Assembly (NCBI RefSeq): GCF_003473485.1
Contig: NC_053042.1
Location: forward strand, 20,046,501-20,110,500
Direction: 5' to 3'
DNA length: 64,000 nucleotides
From: Medicago truncatula
Taxonomy: Eukaryota; Streptophyta; Magnoliopsida; Fabales; Fabaceae
Shown here: positions 43,195 to 55,164 of the stretch, piece after piece
How the letters are laid out: each line of letters starts with the position of its first letter
How positions within the stretch are numbered: position 1 is the first letter of the stretch
The notes under the pieces: generated by a model
Databases searched by the model: none
The model's input: only the letters and a program-made list of their open reading frames with translations
What the model was told of the DNA's origin: nothing
Made by a program: the position numbers and the translations under genes

Positions 43195-44126
43195 AAGTTT
43201 TGAGCTTATTTAGAAGCTCTCAACAAGTTCATTACATGCACTTTTATATATAACAAACATATTGAGTATTATACCAATTCGAGTATAGCTCAATGAATGA
43301 TCGAATCCGTGAAGCATGAATCAATCAATATAGTTATATGCCACGAAATGGCCGGTTCCACTAATTAATTTATTTTATCAAGGCCTGTCTTTATTTTTAT
43401 TTTATTTTTTTACAAAGTGCATGTCCAACTTAGATATAAGATATATAATATTCATGGTTGATGAGAGTATTTTCTAAAATAATTAATTAAAAGTCGAATT
43501 AATCACTCAGTGATTGCAGCTTCCACTCAAATATTTTATCGGGACCTGCCTAATTTTTTAATATAATAACAACAGTGATTGATGAGTATTTTCTTGAATA
43601 ATTTATTTTTGCGGTCGAATTAATCACTCATGACTGCAGTTTCTCTTTTTTTTTTTAAGCTGCTATATATTCAACTTTATACATTATTGATTAATGAGTA
43701 TTTTTCTTGAATAATTTATCTGTGGTCGAATTAACTGAGCATTTCCTGTATTTTCATTTCATTTTTAGTTAAGTCGTTAGAGTTAAAAAATATATAATAA
43801 ACTTTTTTTCCCATTTGTTTACCGACCAAGATAACTTCCGTTCGCTTTGTCCGAGAACTACAATTCTTCTTTTACACTCAACCTTTATCTTCCATCAAAA
43901 GTTCAATTATTTTTTACGAAATTTAGGTCTCAAATAACCATTGTTCAATTCCTAAAGGCTTGCTAGATCGGAACGTAATTTTGATCGTTTAAAATAAAAA
44001 AGTTGCATTGTTTTATTGCATTTTCTATTATGTGTATGTGTTTAAGTTTTAATTTATTGCTTTTGGTTTTGTGTTGTGATGTGTTTATAGTTATGATTGA
44101 ACCTCTCGTTGATTCGAAATTGTGTT
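43195..44126. repeat. Spacer with three diverged tandem copies
   Basis: Text of the form 'ttgatgagtattttcttgaataattta...gtcgaattaatcactca' occurs three times, near 43455, 43577 and 43690, as decayed tandem copies of about 115-120 bp. This region is the promoter side of the WAT1-like gene. No gene is present. Confidence 0.5.
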
Positions 44127-44748
44127 TAGGGATGGCAATGGGTATCCAATGGGTAGGGTACTATAATGTCCATCCCCATACCCGAATTTTTAAAAATTAC
44201 CCGTACTCGTGTCCGTACCCTCGTGGGCAACAACTTTAGTGCCCTTCCCCATACCCTATGGGTATCTAAGTGCCCATACCCGCACCCATTACCCACACTT
44301 TAACTATGAAAAGATAATAAAAACATCACAATTGAAATAAAACTATGGTCAAAATATTTTAAAATTAACTTATAAAAATAATATGAATTGTAGTATTTAG
44401 TCCAATTAAAAACATTTAAAATATCTCTAAAATATTGTACACCAGCAGGATGGAGTTGTTATTGTATTAAGCAGTTTTTTGGTTTAGATTTTAGTTTAGG
44501 CTTAAATAGCTAAATAAATTATTTAACTATACACTAAAAATAAATAAATTAGTTATGATATTAAATAAATATGTATATGCGGGGTGCGGGGCTGGGCAGT
44601 ATAGTATCCTTATCCGTGCCCATACCCATTAAAATTCGTGGGTATTACCCGGACCCGTCCCCAGACCCATGATAGCGGGGTTTTACCCTATCCATTGTGG
44701 GTATTTTATGCGGGTATCCATTGGGCCTGGGTCCAATTGCCATCCCTA
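44127..44748. mobile_element. hAT MITE 1, 622 bp, 8-bp TSD
   Basis: Ends are TAGGGATGGCAATGGGTATC and its complement form CAATTGCCATCCCTA. ATTGTGTT flanks it exactly at 44119-44126 and 44749-44756. An 8-bp duplication with TAGGG...CCCTA ends is typical of hAT elements. It has long GC-rich inverted arms (GGGTATTACCCGGACCCG) and an AT-rich middle with no coding content. Confidence 0.9.
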
Positions 44749-44908
44749 ATTGTGTTGAACCTTCCAATGATTCGAATATGAATATTGTTGAACATGCATG
44801 ATGTAGATACAGTCAAATACTTTTGTAAATATAAGACATATAAAGTTCGAGATGATTTGATTAATTGAGTTCATTGTGAAGTATAAAGTCAGGTTAATAG
44901 CCTGCAAA

Positions 44909-45486
44909 TAGGGGTGGGAATAGGTCAGGCCAGACCAGGCTTTGATAGGCCTGAGCCTGGCCTACGAAATAAATTACAAGCCTGAGCCTGACCTATGACC
45001 TATCATAGGCCGTTTTTCTAGGTCTGGCCTGGCCTATTTAAAAGCATGGATTGGCCTGAAAGCCCACTTACAGACCTACTTCACATTAAGGCCATCAAAT
45101 AGTTCATTTGGCCTACTAAATAGGTTAAACATGTCTTAAAGCCTACTTAAAAGCCTATTTCACTACAAGTAAATTTCAACTAGATTAAAGCCTACATAAA
45201 AGCTTATAACAACAAAGCCTATTAAGGGACTAATAGATAGAGAAAAAAATGTTTATATTTTTAATATATGCAATTATTTTAATATAAAAAATTATTTTTT
45301 AATAATTAAGTATTAATAGGCCGGCCTATTAGGCTTAACAGTCTTTTTTTAAAGTCTAAGCTTGGCCTATTTAACTAAACAGGCTTTCTAAAAAACCTAA
45401 GCCTAGGCCTATCTACTAAACAGTCCAGGCCAAAACAGGCCAGGCCGTAGGCCCCTGTAGGCCAGCCTGGCCTATTCCCAACCCTA
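44909..45486. mobile_element. hAT MITE 2, 578 bp, 8-bp TSD
   Basis: Ends are TAGGGGTGGGAATAGG and CCTATTCCCAACCCTA. CCTGCAAA flanks it at 44901-44908 and 45487-45494 without mismatch. The arms consist of repeated 'ggcctg' and 'aggcct' text that folds back on itself. No coding content. Confidence 0.9.
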
Positions 45487-45789
45487 CCTGCAAATACATT
45501 TGAGTCTAAAATGACTAAAATATCCTCCTAACACCAAAATCTACTAATCCCAACCGAATTACACACAGAGACAAATACAAGCACGAATAAACACATATAA
45601 GAATTAATTAAAATAAATCTAACGAAAATCAGGCTGTTACACTCCACGTCCTTTTGGTTTGATTTGACTGCAGCGTTGGATTCTGCAAAAATCATGGTGG
45701 TTCGTTGAAGATCCATCGAGTAAAAAAGAACATTGTTTTCTCTTGAGAAAACAATATTGAGAACATATTGAGTAAAATAGGGTGATATT

Positions 45790-46268
45790 TAGGGCTGGAA
45801 ATGAGTCGAGTCGAGTCGAACTTATCTGAGCTCGGCTCGACTCGAAACTCGAACGAACCTTTTTTTGGGCTCGAGTTTGGCTCGTTTAAAGTTCACAAGC
45901 AACTCGGTTCTGCATTTACTCGAATCACATAATTTTAAAATTTATTCTTTTATTTAAAAATTGCATATTTTAAACCTATTAATATTTTAAAAAAAATATT
46001 ATAAAAAAAAAAAAAAAACTAAAGCAAAGAGGACTACAGCCATTTCACAACCGTGAAATAATAGATTACCCATCTTAATATCAAAGAGTAGCAAAGCCGC
46101 TTCTTTTATAGACAAATATTGTTGTATCTATCTCAAATACTTTCGATGTGGGACAAAAACAAAGTAGTGCAGCTTTGCTAAAACACCATGGGAGTACAAG
46201 CAATATATTTCCATTGTTTTATATTGCTTCTATTATATTTTACTATTAGTTAAATACTATTACCTAGC

Positions 46269-46354
<86 letters not shown>

Positions 46355-46536
46355 CGAGTCAGTTCGTGAATCAAACGAGTCGAACTATATATAACTCAAG
46401 TTCAACTCATTTGGTTAACGAACTTAATCTTTAGCTCAAGTTCGGCTCGTTTGGTTCATGAACCAAGTTCAACGAACTAATTACCGAGTCGAGTTCCGAA
46501 CTTTATTCGAGTTGTATCGGTTCATTGTCGGTCTTT
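45790..46536. mobile_element. hAT MITE 3 with (TA)n core, 747 bp, 8-bp TSD
   Basis: The left end is TAGGGCTGGAAATGAGTCGA and the right end is more diverged (TTCATTGTCGGTCTTT). GTGATATT flanks it exactly at 45782-45789 and 46537-46544. Arms carry repeated 'gagtcga' and 'ggctcg'. A (TA)n run of about 80 bp lies at 46270-46352. It is probably the oldest of the three neighbours, given its decayed right end. Confidence 0.75.
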
Positions 46537-46779
46537 GTGATATTTATTTTTGTAGTTGAAGGAAGGAAGTATTTGATTTGAGTCAATTGACTTAAACTAA
46601 CTAAAACATGTGTGTAGTGTATTTAGTTAAACAAAAAACACGCCGGCGCATTTGCGAATGTGTGTGTTTGGGTTGGGACAATCAAACTCCCAAACAGTAC
46701 TGCTGTCTGTGAGTGCTGGGAATTGTCGTCAGTACAGCTAGTACCATTCATTCATTCGGCAACGGAAATCTCAATACAA

Positions 46780-47194
46780 CACAACACAAACCCTCTCTCT
46801 CTCTCTTCTGTGAATCTTTCATTTTCGACCAGGTACCTTTCTTCTCTTCACTCTCACTCTTACTTCAAATCTACTCAACTTTATTTCCATTTACGATTAA
46901 CTTCTCTATTCCTATTCTGCTCCAATTATACACTGTTCAAGCTTCCAATTATTTTACTCATTTCAGTTACCCTTCTCCAACATTAGCAAAGGTGGGATGG
47001 GTTAAGTCTTTACAATTTTACTTAATAATTAATGGGTTAACTTTATTTATTATGCATAGTGATTCATATTCTCTTTGATTTGTTTTTTATTTTCTATTTT
47101 GTGATGGAGAGGAGCGAAAAACAAATCACTATTGTTGTATGTTGGTTAATCTCTTGAAATGGAATTGTTCATTTTTGTTGAATTTGGTTTCTAG
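46780..47194 (+). promoter_or_regulatory. SEC15 5' UTR exon end and leader intron
   Basis: Pyrimidine-rich leader (ctctctctctcttctgtg) ends at a 'gaccag|gtacct' donor at 46832/46833. The acceptor 'ggtttctag' ends at 47194, 14 nt before the SEC15 start codon, giving a 362-nt intron in the 5' UTR. Confidence 0.6.
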
Positions 47195-47208
47195 GGATTC
47201 ATGTGATC

Positions 47209-49566
47209 ATGGATTTAAAACCAAAGAGGACAAGTGTTACGGAGAATGGTGATGGTGGGGAGGATTTGGCTCTTGCAAATGGGAATGATGTTGGTCCTCT
47301 TGTTAGGCATGCCTTTGAAATGGGTCGTCCGGAGGGGCTTCTTCGCCAGATGAGTTTTGTGGTTAAGGAAAAGGAAGCTGAAATTGAGGAGATGTGCAAG
47401 ACTCATTACGAGGAGTTCATCCTTGCAGTCGATGAACTTCGCGGGGTGTTGTTTGACGCTGAAGAGTTAAAGAGTCAGCTCCATGGTGACAATTTTAAGT
47501 TACAGCAGGTTGGCAGTGACCTTCTTGTCAAGCTTGAAGAGCTTCTTGAGTGTTATTCTGTTAAGAAGAATGTGGCTGAAGCTGTAAAAATATCCAAGAA
47601 TTGTGTTGAGGTGTTAGAGCTTTGCGGAAAGTGTAACAGTCAAGTTTCTGAAGGCCAGTTTTATTCAGCATTGAAAACTGTTGATTTGCTTGAGAAAAGT
47701 TACCTTCAGAGTATTCCTTTGAAGGCTCTCAAAGTGGCCGTAGAGAGAAGAATTCCTGTAATAAAATTGCACATTGAGAAGAATGTTTGCAGTCAAGTTA
47801 ACGAATGGATGGTTCAGATAAGGAGTTCTGCTAGAAATATTGGGCAAACAGCAATTGGCCGTATTGCAACAGTTCGCCAAAGGGATGACGAGATGCTAGA
47901 ACAGCAGAGAAAGGCTGAGGAACAATATATTTCAGGAGCAGGGAGTCTCGCTTACACTTTAGATGCCGAAGAATTTGACGAAGATTCTGTTATCAAGTTT
48001 GATCTCACACCTCTTTATCGTGCTTGTCATATTCATGATTTTCTAGGAATCCGAGAGAAGTTTCGTGAATACTACTATACTAACAGATTGTTACAACTGA
48101 ATTCCGACCTTGAAATATCTTCAGCACAACCTTTTGTTGAATCTTACCAGACATTTTTTGCTCAAATTGCTGGCTTCTTCATGGTTGAGGATAGAGTCCT
48201 CAGAACTGCTGGGGTCCTCCTGGTAGCTGATCAAGTTGAAACAATGTGGGAGACAGCTGTGGCTAAAATGACATCCGTGTTAGAGGAGCAGTTCTCCTCT
48301 ATGGAGTCGGCCACACATCTTCTCCTGGTGAAGGATTACGTCACTCTGTTTGGGTCTACTCTTAGACAATATGGGCATGACATTGGGACACTTCTTGATG
48401 TGCTTGATAGCAGCCATGAGAAGTACCACCAGCTTCTCTTGGAAGAATGCCGGCAACAAACTGTTGATGTTCTCGGCAATGACTCATATGACCAAGTGTT
48501 GATAAAAAAGGAATCTGACTATGAGAATGTTGTTCTTTCATTTAATCTTCAAACATCAGATAGTATGCCTGCTTTTCCATATACAGCACCATTCTCCTCC
48601 ATGGTACCTGATGTGTGTCGCATTGTGAGGTCCTTTATCAAAGGCTCCGTTGATTACTTGTCTCATGGTATCGGTATGCATATGAATGTCTTTGATGTTG
48701 TGAGGAAGTATTTGGACAAGTTCCTGATTGACGTATTGAATGCAGTATTACTCAATACAATTAATGGTGGCAACATCGCTGTACCTCAAGTTATGCAGAT
48801 TGCTACAAACATAGCTGTCCTTGAAAGAGCCTGTGATTTTTTCCTTCGACAAGCAGCCCAACTATGCGGCATTCCTTGCCGATCAATTGAAAGGCCTCAG
48901 CCAGATTTAAGTGCAAAGGTGGTCTTGAAGACATCGAGGGACGCAGCTTATATTGGCCTACTTAACATGGTAAACAAAGAAATAGACAAGTTTATGACTG
49001 CTGGTGTTAATTGGACTCCTGAAGAGACAAATCAGAATGGAAATGACTACATACATGAAGTGATTATTTACCTCCATTCTATTTTAAAGCCAGCACAACA
49101 AATTTTACCCCTGGATGCCATGCACAGAGTTGGGAGTGGTGTTTTTGAGCATATTTCCAATTCTCTAGTGGCTGCTTTCTCTAGTGATAGTGTCAAAAGG
49201 TTTAATGCAAATGCTGTTATAAACATCGAATATGATCTTCAGATCATAGAAAATTTTGCAGATGAGCAGTTCTATTCTGCTGGTCTGGGAGAAATTTACA
49301 ATGAAGGTAGTTTTAAGAATTGCTTGGTAGAAGCAAGGCAGTTAATTAATCTTTTGCTAAGTAGTCAAGCTGAGGACTTCATGAATCCTGATATAAGGGA
49401 GAAAAGTTACTATGCATTGGATTACAAGAAGGTTTCTGCCATCTGTGATAAATTCAAGGATTCACCCGATGGGATATTTGGAAGCCTTGCTAATAAAAAT
49501 GCTAAGCAAAGTGCTAGAAAGAAATCAATGGACGTGCTCAAAAAGTGGCTTAAGGATTTCAGTTGA
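47209..49566 (+). CDS. SEC15: Exocyst complex component SEC15
   Basis: Intronless coding region of 785 aa. It opens [19 protein letters not shown] and includes the hallmark N-terminal block [16 protein letters not shown]. The long helical body has [20 protein letters not shown] and [13 protein letters not shown], and the Sec15 C-terminal domain includes [20 protein letters not shown] and [17 protein letters not shown], ending [11 protein letters not shown]15 is one of eight subunits of the exocyst, which tethers secretory vesicles at the plasma membrane; it binds Rab-type GTPases. Length is normal for plant SEC15, and an intron-free CDS is consistent with that. I place the start at 47209 (atcATGgat); the in-frame GTG two codons upstream is not a start. 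Whether it is the A or B paralogue is not decided here. Confidence 0.95.
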   Translation: MDLKPKRTSVTENGDGGEDLALANGNDVGPLVRHAFEMGRPEGLLRQMSFVVKEKEAEIEEMCKTHYEEFILAVDELRGVLFDAEELKSQLHGDNFKLQQVGSDLLVKLEELLECYSVKKNVAEAVKISKNCVEVLELCGKCNSQVSEGQFYSALKTVDLLEKSYLQSIPLKALKVAVERRIPVIKLHIEKNVCSQVNEWMVQIRSSARNIGQTAIGRIATVRQRDDEMLEQQRKAEEQYISGAGSLAYTLDAEEFDEDSVIKFDLTPLYRACHIHDFLGIREKFREYYYTNRLLQLNSDLEISSAQPFVESYQTFFAQIAGFFMVEDRVLRTAGVLLVADQVETMWETAVAKMTSVLEEQFSSMESATHLLLVKDYVTLFGSTLRQYGHDIGTLLDVLDSSHEKYHQLLLEECRQQTVDVLGNDSYDQVLIKKESDYENVVLSFNLQTSDSMPAFPYTAPFSSMVPDVCRIVRSFIKGSVDYLSHGIGMHMNVFDVVRKYLDKFLIDVLNAVLLNTINGGNIAVPQVMQIATNIAVLERACDFFLRQAAQLCGIPCRSIERPQPDLSAKVVLKTSRDAAYIGLLNMVNKEIDKFMTAGVNWTPEETNQNGNDYIHEVIIYLHSILKPAQQILPLDAMHRVGSGVFEHISNSLVAAFSSDSVKRFNANAVINIEYDLQIIENFADEQFYSAGLGEIYNEGSFKNCLVEARQLINLLLSSQAEDFMNPDIREKSYYALDYKKVSAICDKFKDSPDGIFGSLANKNAKQSARKKSMDVLKKWLKDFS

Positions 49567-50604
49567 CTAAATATTCTTTCATTTGAATAGGGTACAATTG
49601 AGGTGGTCTTCTTCTTCTATTGTGTATGTTTAACTTCAGAATGATTAGTGTTTCTATATTGGTCGGACTTGTTTAATTAGGCCTTAAATTTGAATGAATT
49701 TTTCATGGAGCAATGCCTCATCATTGCATAAAATCAAAATTTTACTACCTCTAGGATGTGATTTACTGTCTTAATATGTCTTTGTTGTTTCTGCAATCTG
49801 CACCATTCAGCTACTGGAGTGAATGTGTTGATGGATCTGGTATGCGTACATGGCCGAATATAGTTCATGTTCATCTAGTTTGTTTGCAGCTTTCTCATTC
49901 GAATGCCCTTTCACACTTCTGATTCTAGTTCTAGTTTAAACTTTATTCAGTTCCTTGTGGCCATTCAATAACTTGTTTTCATATCATCATGGATACTGAT
50001 ATTACAATTTACATCATATTTTTGATACACCAAAACCAATGATTCGTAAGGTTATGTTCAAGTGTATGTGTATGGCAAGACTTTAGAGATGACGAATGTT
50101 CTAAAGTTAGTTATGTAATAGCTGAATTCTTAGTATAAGGTAATCTGATACAAGGTTAAGTATGTTTCTAGTTCTTATAAAGTGGTACTTTTCTATCAAG
50201 TGTGGTCGCTAAAATTTCCGTCCATATTTAGTTCCTCGTTTGGTGATTTGAGGAAGTAAATTAAATATATATGATGTTGTTTTTTACTGAAATCATTGTA
50301 TGGCAATCAAACATGGATGAAATTTTTTGTAGAGAGATTAAACTTGATAGAAATATATATTAACTATAGTATATTTAATCGTTTGAAAAATAAGAAAATG
50401 TAGGAAGAAGGGAATCCAGGTCTGACAAATTTACACCTCACATTGCGCTCTCATTTTGGTCATATGTATCACTTCCCATATATCACCATCCTACGTGACC
50501 ACCTTCTCCAATTAAATAGTAAATACCCAATTTGGTCTTTCAAATTGAGCACTTGCATCAACTTAGAAAGCATCTCCGATGGGAGAACTTATTTTGGTTG
50601 CTTA
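49567..50604. other. SEC15 3' flank with a decayed MITE-like stretch
   Basis: 3' UTR then spacer. Between about 50150 and 50370, 'ggttaagtatgtttctagttc' on the left and related complementary text on the right (aacttgatagaaatatat) suggest an old inverted-repeat element, but the match is weak. No gene is seen. Confidence 0.35.
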
Positions 50605-50913
50605 GAGCATCCACAATGGCGAGGTCTTCACCATTTAAGATCTGATACCTAATAGGTATCTCCATTGTGGAAAAAAAATTGGAGGTCTTAAAAGATTCAA
50701 GATCTAACGCCCACATCACTTTTTATTAAAATAATAATTTTCATGGCCATTAAATAATATTTGTGGGACTCTATTAAAATTTTTGTTAAAGGATCTTCAT
50801 TGGAGTGGTTGAGTACCTATTAAGTATTATTATTAAAAAATTATTAAAAAATGATATGTCCATGTGCGACCCATTTAAGACTTCAAAATTGAGGGTCTAC
50901 ATTGTGGATAGTC
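50605..50913. mobile_element. Tourist-like MITE, 309 bp, TTA duplication
   Basis: Ends are GAGCATCCACAATGGCGAGG and the complement of GACTATCCACAATGTAGACC. TTA flanks both sides (50602-50604 and 50914-50916). The GAGCATCCACAATGG terminus and 3-bp TTA duplication match PIF/Harbinger (Tourist) MITEs. Confidence 0.8.
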
Positions 50914-51240
50914 TTAACTTGTTTTTTGTGGGCCCAAATTGCCACATTGCATGTAGCCAACTTATAAGCAAACTCAACCATCCAATGGTGATTAACAATA
51001 AGCAAACCCTATGCTTGACCCACAAATTTGTATTTTTTTATCTTCACTTAATTTTGATTTAAATTTACATATTTTTATTAATAGGTAAAAAAATCATAAA
51101 TATTTAAAAAATGATATACAAAAATATAATAGTAAAAAATTCATTAAGAATTAATGGAATCAATTGACACAATTTTATAATAAATAAATTTTTATAATAA
51201 ATAAATAATTAAAAAACATTCATTATGATTTAATGGTTGA

Positions 51241-52087
51241 GTTTTTCTATTCACACCCTATATATTTCTGGTTACATCCAGTATTTTTAAAAAGTTTTTG
51301 ATAATACCAGAATTGTCCTTTTATATAAATTTTATGAAAATCTTGATTTCATGCATTGTCACTTTAAAATTCCACTCTCTTTCACCCACCAACGATCAAA
51401 CAATCCTGATGTTCAATTAATCTCTATGAAAGATTAAAGAGTGAATCAAAACATCTTTCATTCATACTCGATTGCATATAAACAAGTGAATTTTTTCTTT
51501 TTTTCAATAACGCTGGTTTCAATTTTCTTCTTCTTGTTCAACTGCACTGTACGACAGTTTCAGTTTTACATTGTTGAGGTTAACTTAAATTCAGTTTAAG
51601 TAGGTTCATGTAAACTTAATTTACATAATCTACTTAAACTTAGTTTACATAACCTACTTAAACTGAGTTTAAGTATGTATACTTAAACTCTGTTTACATG
51701 AGCTACTTAAACTAAGTTTACATGATCTACTTAAACTAAGTTTAAGTATGTACACTTAAACTTAGTTTACATTACCTACTTAAAATTAGTTTATATGTAC
51801 ATAATTAAATTGAGATTACGTAGAATCATTGAACAAGGTTAAACTTTTAAATGTACACTTAAACTCGGTTTACATGACCTACTTAAACTGAATTTAAGTA
51901 TGTACGCTTAAACTCAGTTTGCATGACATACTGAAACTAAGTTTACATGACCTACTTGAACTGGAGAAGGATTTTAAGGTGTAACCAAGAAAAAAGGAAG
52001 ATGCTTTTTGAAAATTAAATTTTATGGAAGAGTAATTTTGTTATTTTAAGATGCAACCAGGATTAAACAGGGTGTAATTAGAAAAAC
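51241..52087. mobile_element. Inverted-repeat element with internal minisatellite
   Basis: The left edge (gtttttctattcacaccct...tctggttacatcc) pairs with the right edge, which reads gtttttctaattacaccctg...cctggttgcatc when reverse-complemented. Between 51575 and 51965 lies a minisatellite of units such as 'acttaaactcagtttacatg' and 'acctacttaaactgagttta', partly palindromic. No clear target duplication or coding content. Confidence 0.6.
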
Positions 52088-53686
52088 TTTTTACGGTTCC
52101 GTTGATCTTCAACCCACCCAGGCACCCACACTTTCTACTTGTATCTATAACTCTCCACTCTGTTTTTCTTCTAAATCCACACTTTCAACCATATTTTATT
52201 GTCTTTTAATGAGAAGCAAGACACTTTTTGCATTGCTTAAATAAGCAACTGACACAAAAAAACTAACCAAACTGCCACATGTATTTGCTCCAATGCTAGA
52301 AATGTTAAGAGACCGAACTTATGCATCCATGTGGGCTATGTGAAGTTACGCGCTCACAAATTGATATGAACTAGAATTTCAAATTGAAAATCTACCATAT
52401 GTATTTCTGGTTCTCTTATTCCTCTCCTCTTCTCTGAAACCTTAGGAAATTCTTATTGACGATGAGTGCTATATTTAGATTGCTCACTTTTTGTTCTGTC
52501 CAGAGAGAAGGAAAAATAACTTTTCTTCCTAGTATTCTCTGCCAATATTTTGCTAGAAGTATAAGCTTTGTTTTTTTCTGTACAAAGAACTTCGAGGTTT
52601 TGTATTCGTGCAGCTTGTGGATTCTTTGCGCTATTGATTCCATAGGCTGCAATCACAATGAGAGCAAGTAATGTAAGAGACAAGGCAACAGAGAGAAAAG
52701 TGGACTGAAGATGTTAATGAGAAGGAATTGGCTCTTATTCACCAGAAATACATGGAAGCAAAGTGTATGGCTTTCTATGAGACTATGATGAGAGAATATG
52801 TCAATCCAAGGAGTTTGATGAATGCTTGGAAGTTTTTGAGCTCCAGTAATGATTTGGCACATGATATCAAGGCTGCGGTTTCTCCGACAGCATCATCATC
52901 ACTTTAAAATCTGTGAAACACAACCATGAAAATGATGATCTACTTGAATCAGGAATTGCGGCGAAAGAAATCACACAAACAATGCATGAAGACAAGAGGA
53001 GCTATGCAAGAGATGAAATCGTGTATTCTGTAGTATTTTCATTCAACAAAAAGTTGCAAACAGAAAAGAATAATGGGAACTAATTGAAATATTGAAGGGA
53101 AAAACAGTATGAGTATACATTGCAAGGCTGGCTGTCTTTTCATCTGTTTCTAGGTCTTGCTAAGTAACTCTATAAAAGCAGTCTTAAGTCTTAACCTGTA
53201 TAATCTTAAGTACTATCCAGAAGTAAGTTTGTGCTTTTTCTACCTAACTAATGAAACTAGTTCCTTGAAACTTGCACTGTTGTAGAAATGTTTGCACAAG
53301 TTTTGGCTTCATATGGCATATTTTTAAGGAAATTGGATGACATGGTGGCAAGTTTCTAAATAAGCAAACAATGTTTTTGGAACGTGTTGGAATAGTGAAA
53401 CAAATGAAAACAATACCTGGTTATAAACATCATATGGCTTGTGATAGTTAAGCTGAAGTGTAAATGGACTAGAGAAGTGTCTGAGACTGTTTTGTTTCTT
53501 TTCACTGCCTAAATCGACCATGTCAAAGCCCCCAAGGGACCTCCATACGAAGATGAAAATGCAGCTCATAGAGTACAATCTCAGTTTTAGAAACTTCTTT
53601 TGAAGATGAAAATGAAGCTTACAGGGACCAAATTGATGAATGTTAATGTAAAATCAAGTCATACAGTACACTATTTTTTTATAATA
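52088..53686. other. Mostly non-coding region with one orphan exon-like ORF
   Basis: Spacer DNA except for an open stretch at 52682-52906 (separate entry). The short frames in 52416-52683 overlap on both strands and look non-coding. Confidence 0.4.
52682..52906 (+). pseudogene. Orphan exon-like ORF, unknown product
   Basis: Without an ATG of its own, the + frame reads RQQREKWTEDVNEKELALIH, QKYMEAKCMAFYETMM and PRSLMNAWKFLSSSNDLAHD, ending TASSSL and TAA. Composition looks protein-like (charged, helical), but no domain is recognised. It may be the last exon of a degraded gene or a captured fragment. The immediately upstream text has stops in this frame. Confidence 0.3.
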
Positions 53687-53696
53687 GGCTTAAATA

Positions 53697-53960
53697 TGTA
53701 TTTCATCCTTGCAATTAGGGGTCGTTTAAAAATTGGTCTTTGTAATCGTTAATTCTGGAAATTTACCCTTGCATTGTTTAATTATTTAAAATTTCGTCCC
53801 TCTCCCCACTTAATCACTGCCATACATGAAATTCCAATTTTATCCCTGGGTTTCCAATTCTCTCTTCAATATTTTGTCCTCTTCTTAAGGGCAAAATTGG
53901 AATTTCACGTGTGGTAGTGATTGCCACGTCATCGAATTAGTGACGTGGCAATGATTAAGT
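53697..53960 (+). mobile_element. Left-end fragment of a GGCTTAA MULE-type MITE
   Basis: Starts GGCTTAAATATGTATTTCAT after the 9-mer tttataata (53688-53696). Typical inner text follows (cttgcaattagggg, attggtctttgtaatcg). The expected right end (...TTAAGCC plus duplication) was not found, so the element appears truncated. The end coordinate is approximate. Confidence 0.5.
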
Positions 53961-54900
53961 AGCAGTTTATAGAGGAAATGATAAATTTCATGGCGTAAGC
54001 CCATAGTAGTCACGGCTCCCCCCACTCTAAAAAATAATAAATTTTTATAGAGGAAATGATGAAAATACCCTTGATATATTTGGATATTTTCTCTTTGGTA
54101 CCGGAGTCTCACACTCATACATGAAACTCCACCCCAATACACTTTTCTCGGTTCTCTGCTCTCCCTCGACTGCTTCGCTGCGCTCTCTAATTGGTACATA
54201 GTAATTGGAGAATTAGTCTTGTGTTGGAGTTGTTGTGATGATGTTTTTTTTTTGGATGAAATTGTATATGACTTTTATGAATTTCAATTATAATATTTAG
54301 TTAATATTTGCTGCTCCCTTAATTTTTTTAGGCAAGATCCACAGTTGTGGCTAGAAATTCACTTTTAAAGTGAATAAGTTGGTGTCAAGATTCGAGCATC
54401 GGTCCTGCATATGTTATAAATTGCCTCCACCAAGTGAGATAAGTTTACAATGAAATGAAAAATTGTTTTTATTCCAAAAATAAATAAATTGAAAAAAAAT
54501 CCCAAAAAGAAACTTATAATAAAATGTTGATTATTTACCCTTTAAAATAAAAAAAAATGATATCCAATGCACGCAGAGGTGAGTCATCTGTTGGATTGGA
54601 GTATAAAGGGTAAACCTGTCTTTTCCATTAAGTAACCATTTGCCGCTGTACGTGTCCTTGGACGCTCACTCTTCTTTCTTTACTCCTCCTGTCTTGTGAA
54701 ACAAGAAAAACGCCCTTTTCTTTTCTTCACAAACAAGGATCCCTTGGATTGCGTGCTTAATTAATCTCAACCGTACACCCTTTCAATCCAACGGTACATC
54801 TCCACTCTCTCTCTGCACTACAACAATAACACTCTCTCCCTCTTTCTTCAGCGGTTTTTAATCATCATCATCATAATAAACCCTAGTTAGCCGAATCACT
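53961..54900. other. Spacer and promoter of the EPL-like gene
   Basis: Includes 'gtggcaatgattaag' text left from repeats and, from about 54600, a GC-richer promoter/leader region of the EPL-like gene. No separate gene is seen. Confidence 0.4.
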
Positions 54901-54902
54901 CT

Positions 54903-54906
<4 letters not shown>

Positions 54907-54938
<32 letters not shown>
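54907..54938 (+). repeat. (CT)n microsatellite in the 5' leader of the EPL-like gene
   Basis: About 16 CT units in the probable 5' UTR. CT runs near transcription starts are common in plant promoters. Confidence 0.8.
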
Positions 54939-54939
<1 letters not shown>

Positions 54940-55074
54940 CTTTGCGTCCGATTATTTCCCTTTGTTTTCGTTTCAGGTTCGATTTTATATAATCTTTTCC
55001 TCTCTCACTCTTCATCTGATTTTTGTTTTTTGTTTTTTTTTTTTTAATTCGACTCGATCATCGTTCGAGTAACG

Positions 55075-55095
55075 ATGGCTCTTGATTCTATGTAA
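55075..55095 (+). promoter_or_regulatory. Six-codon upstream ORF in the EPL-like leader
   Basis: ATG GCT CTT GAT TCT ATG TAA (MALDSM) has a strong start context (cgATGG) and ends 69 nt before the main ATG at 55165. It could dampen translation of the main ORF. Whether it lies in the mature leader depends on the mapped transcript. Confidence 0.45.
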
Positions 55096-55164
55096 GAAAC
55101 AGAAAAAAGAAAAAAACCCGGTTCGATTTTTCTTAGTTTTTCTGATAAAAAGAACCGTACGGCA

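Noticed and set aside
46270-46352. Long (TA)n run considered as an origin or structural signal
   Set aside because: It is a simple-sequence expansion inside hAT MITE 3; plant origins cannot be called from AT content.
47199-47406. Minus-strand frames over the SEC15 start
   Set aside because: Antisense shadows of the SEC15 N-terminal coding sequence.
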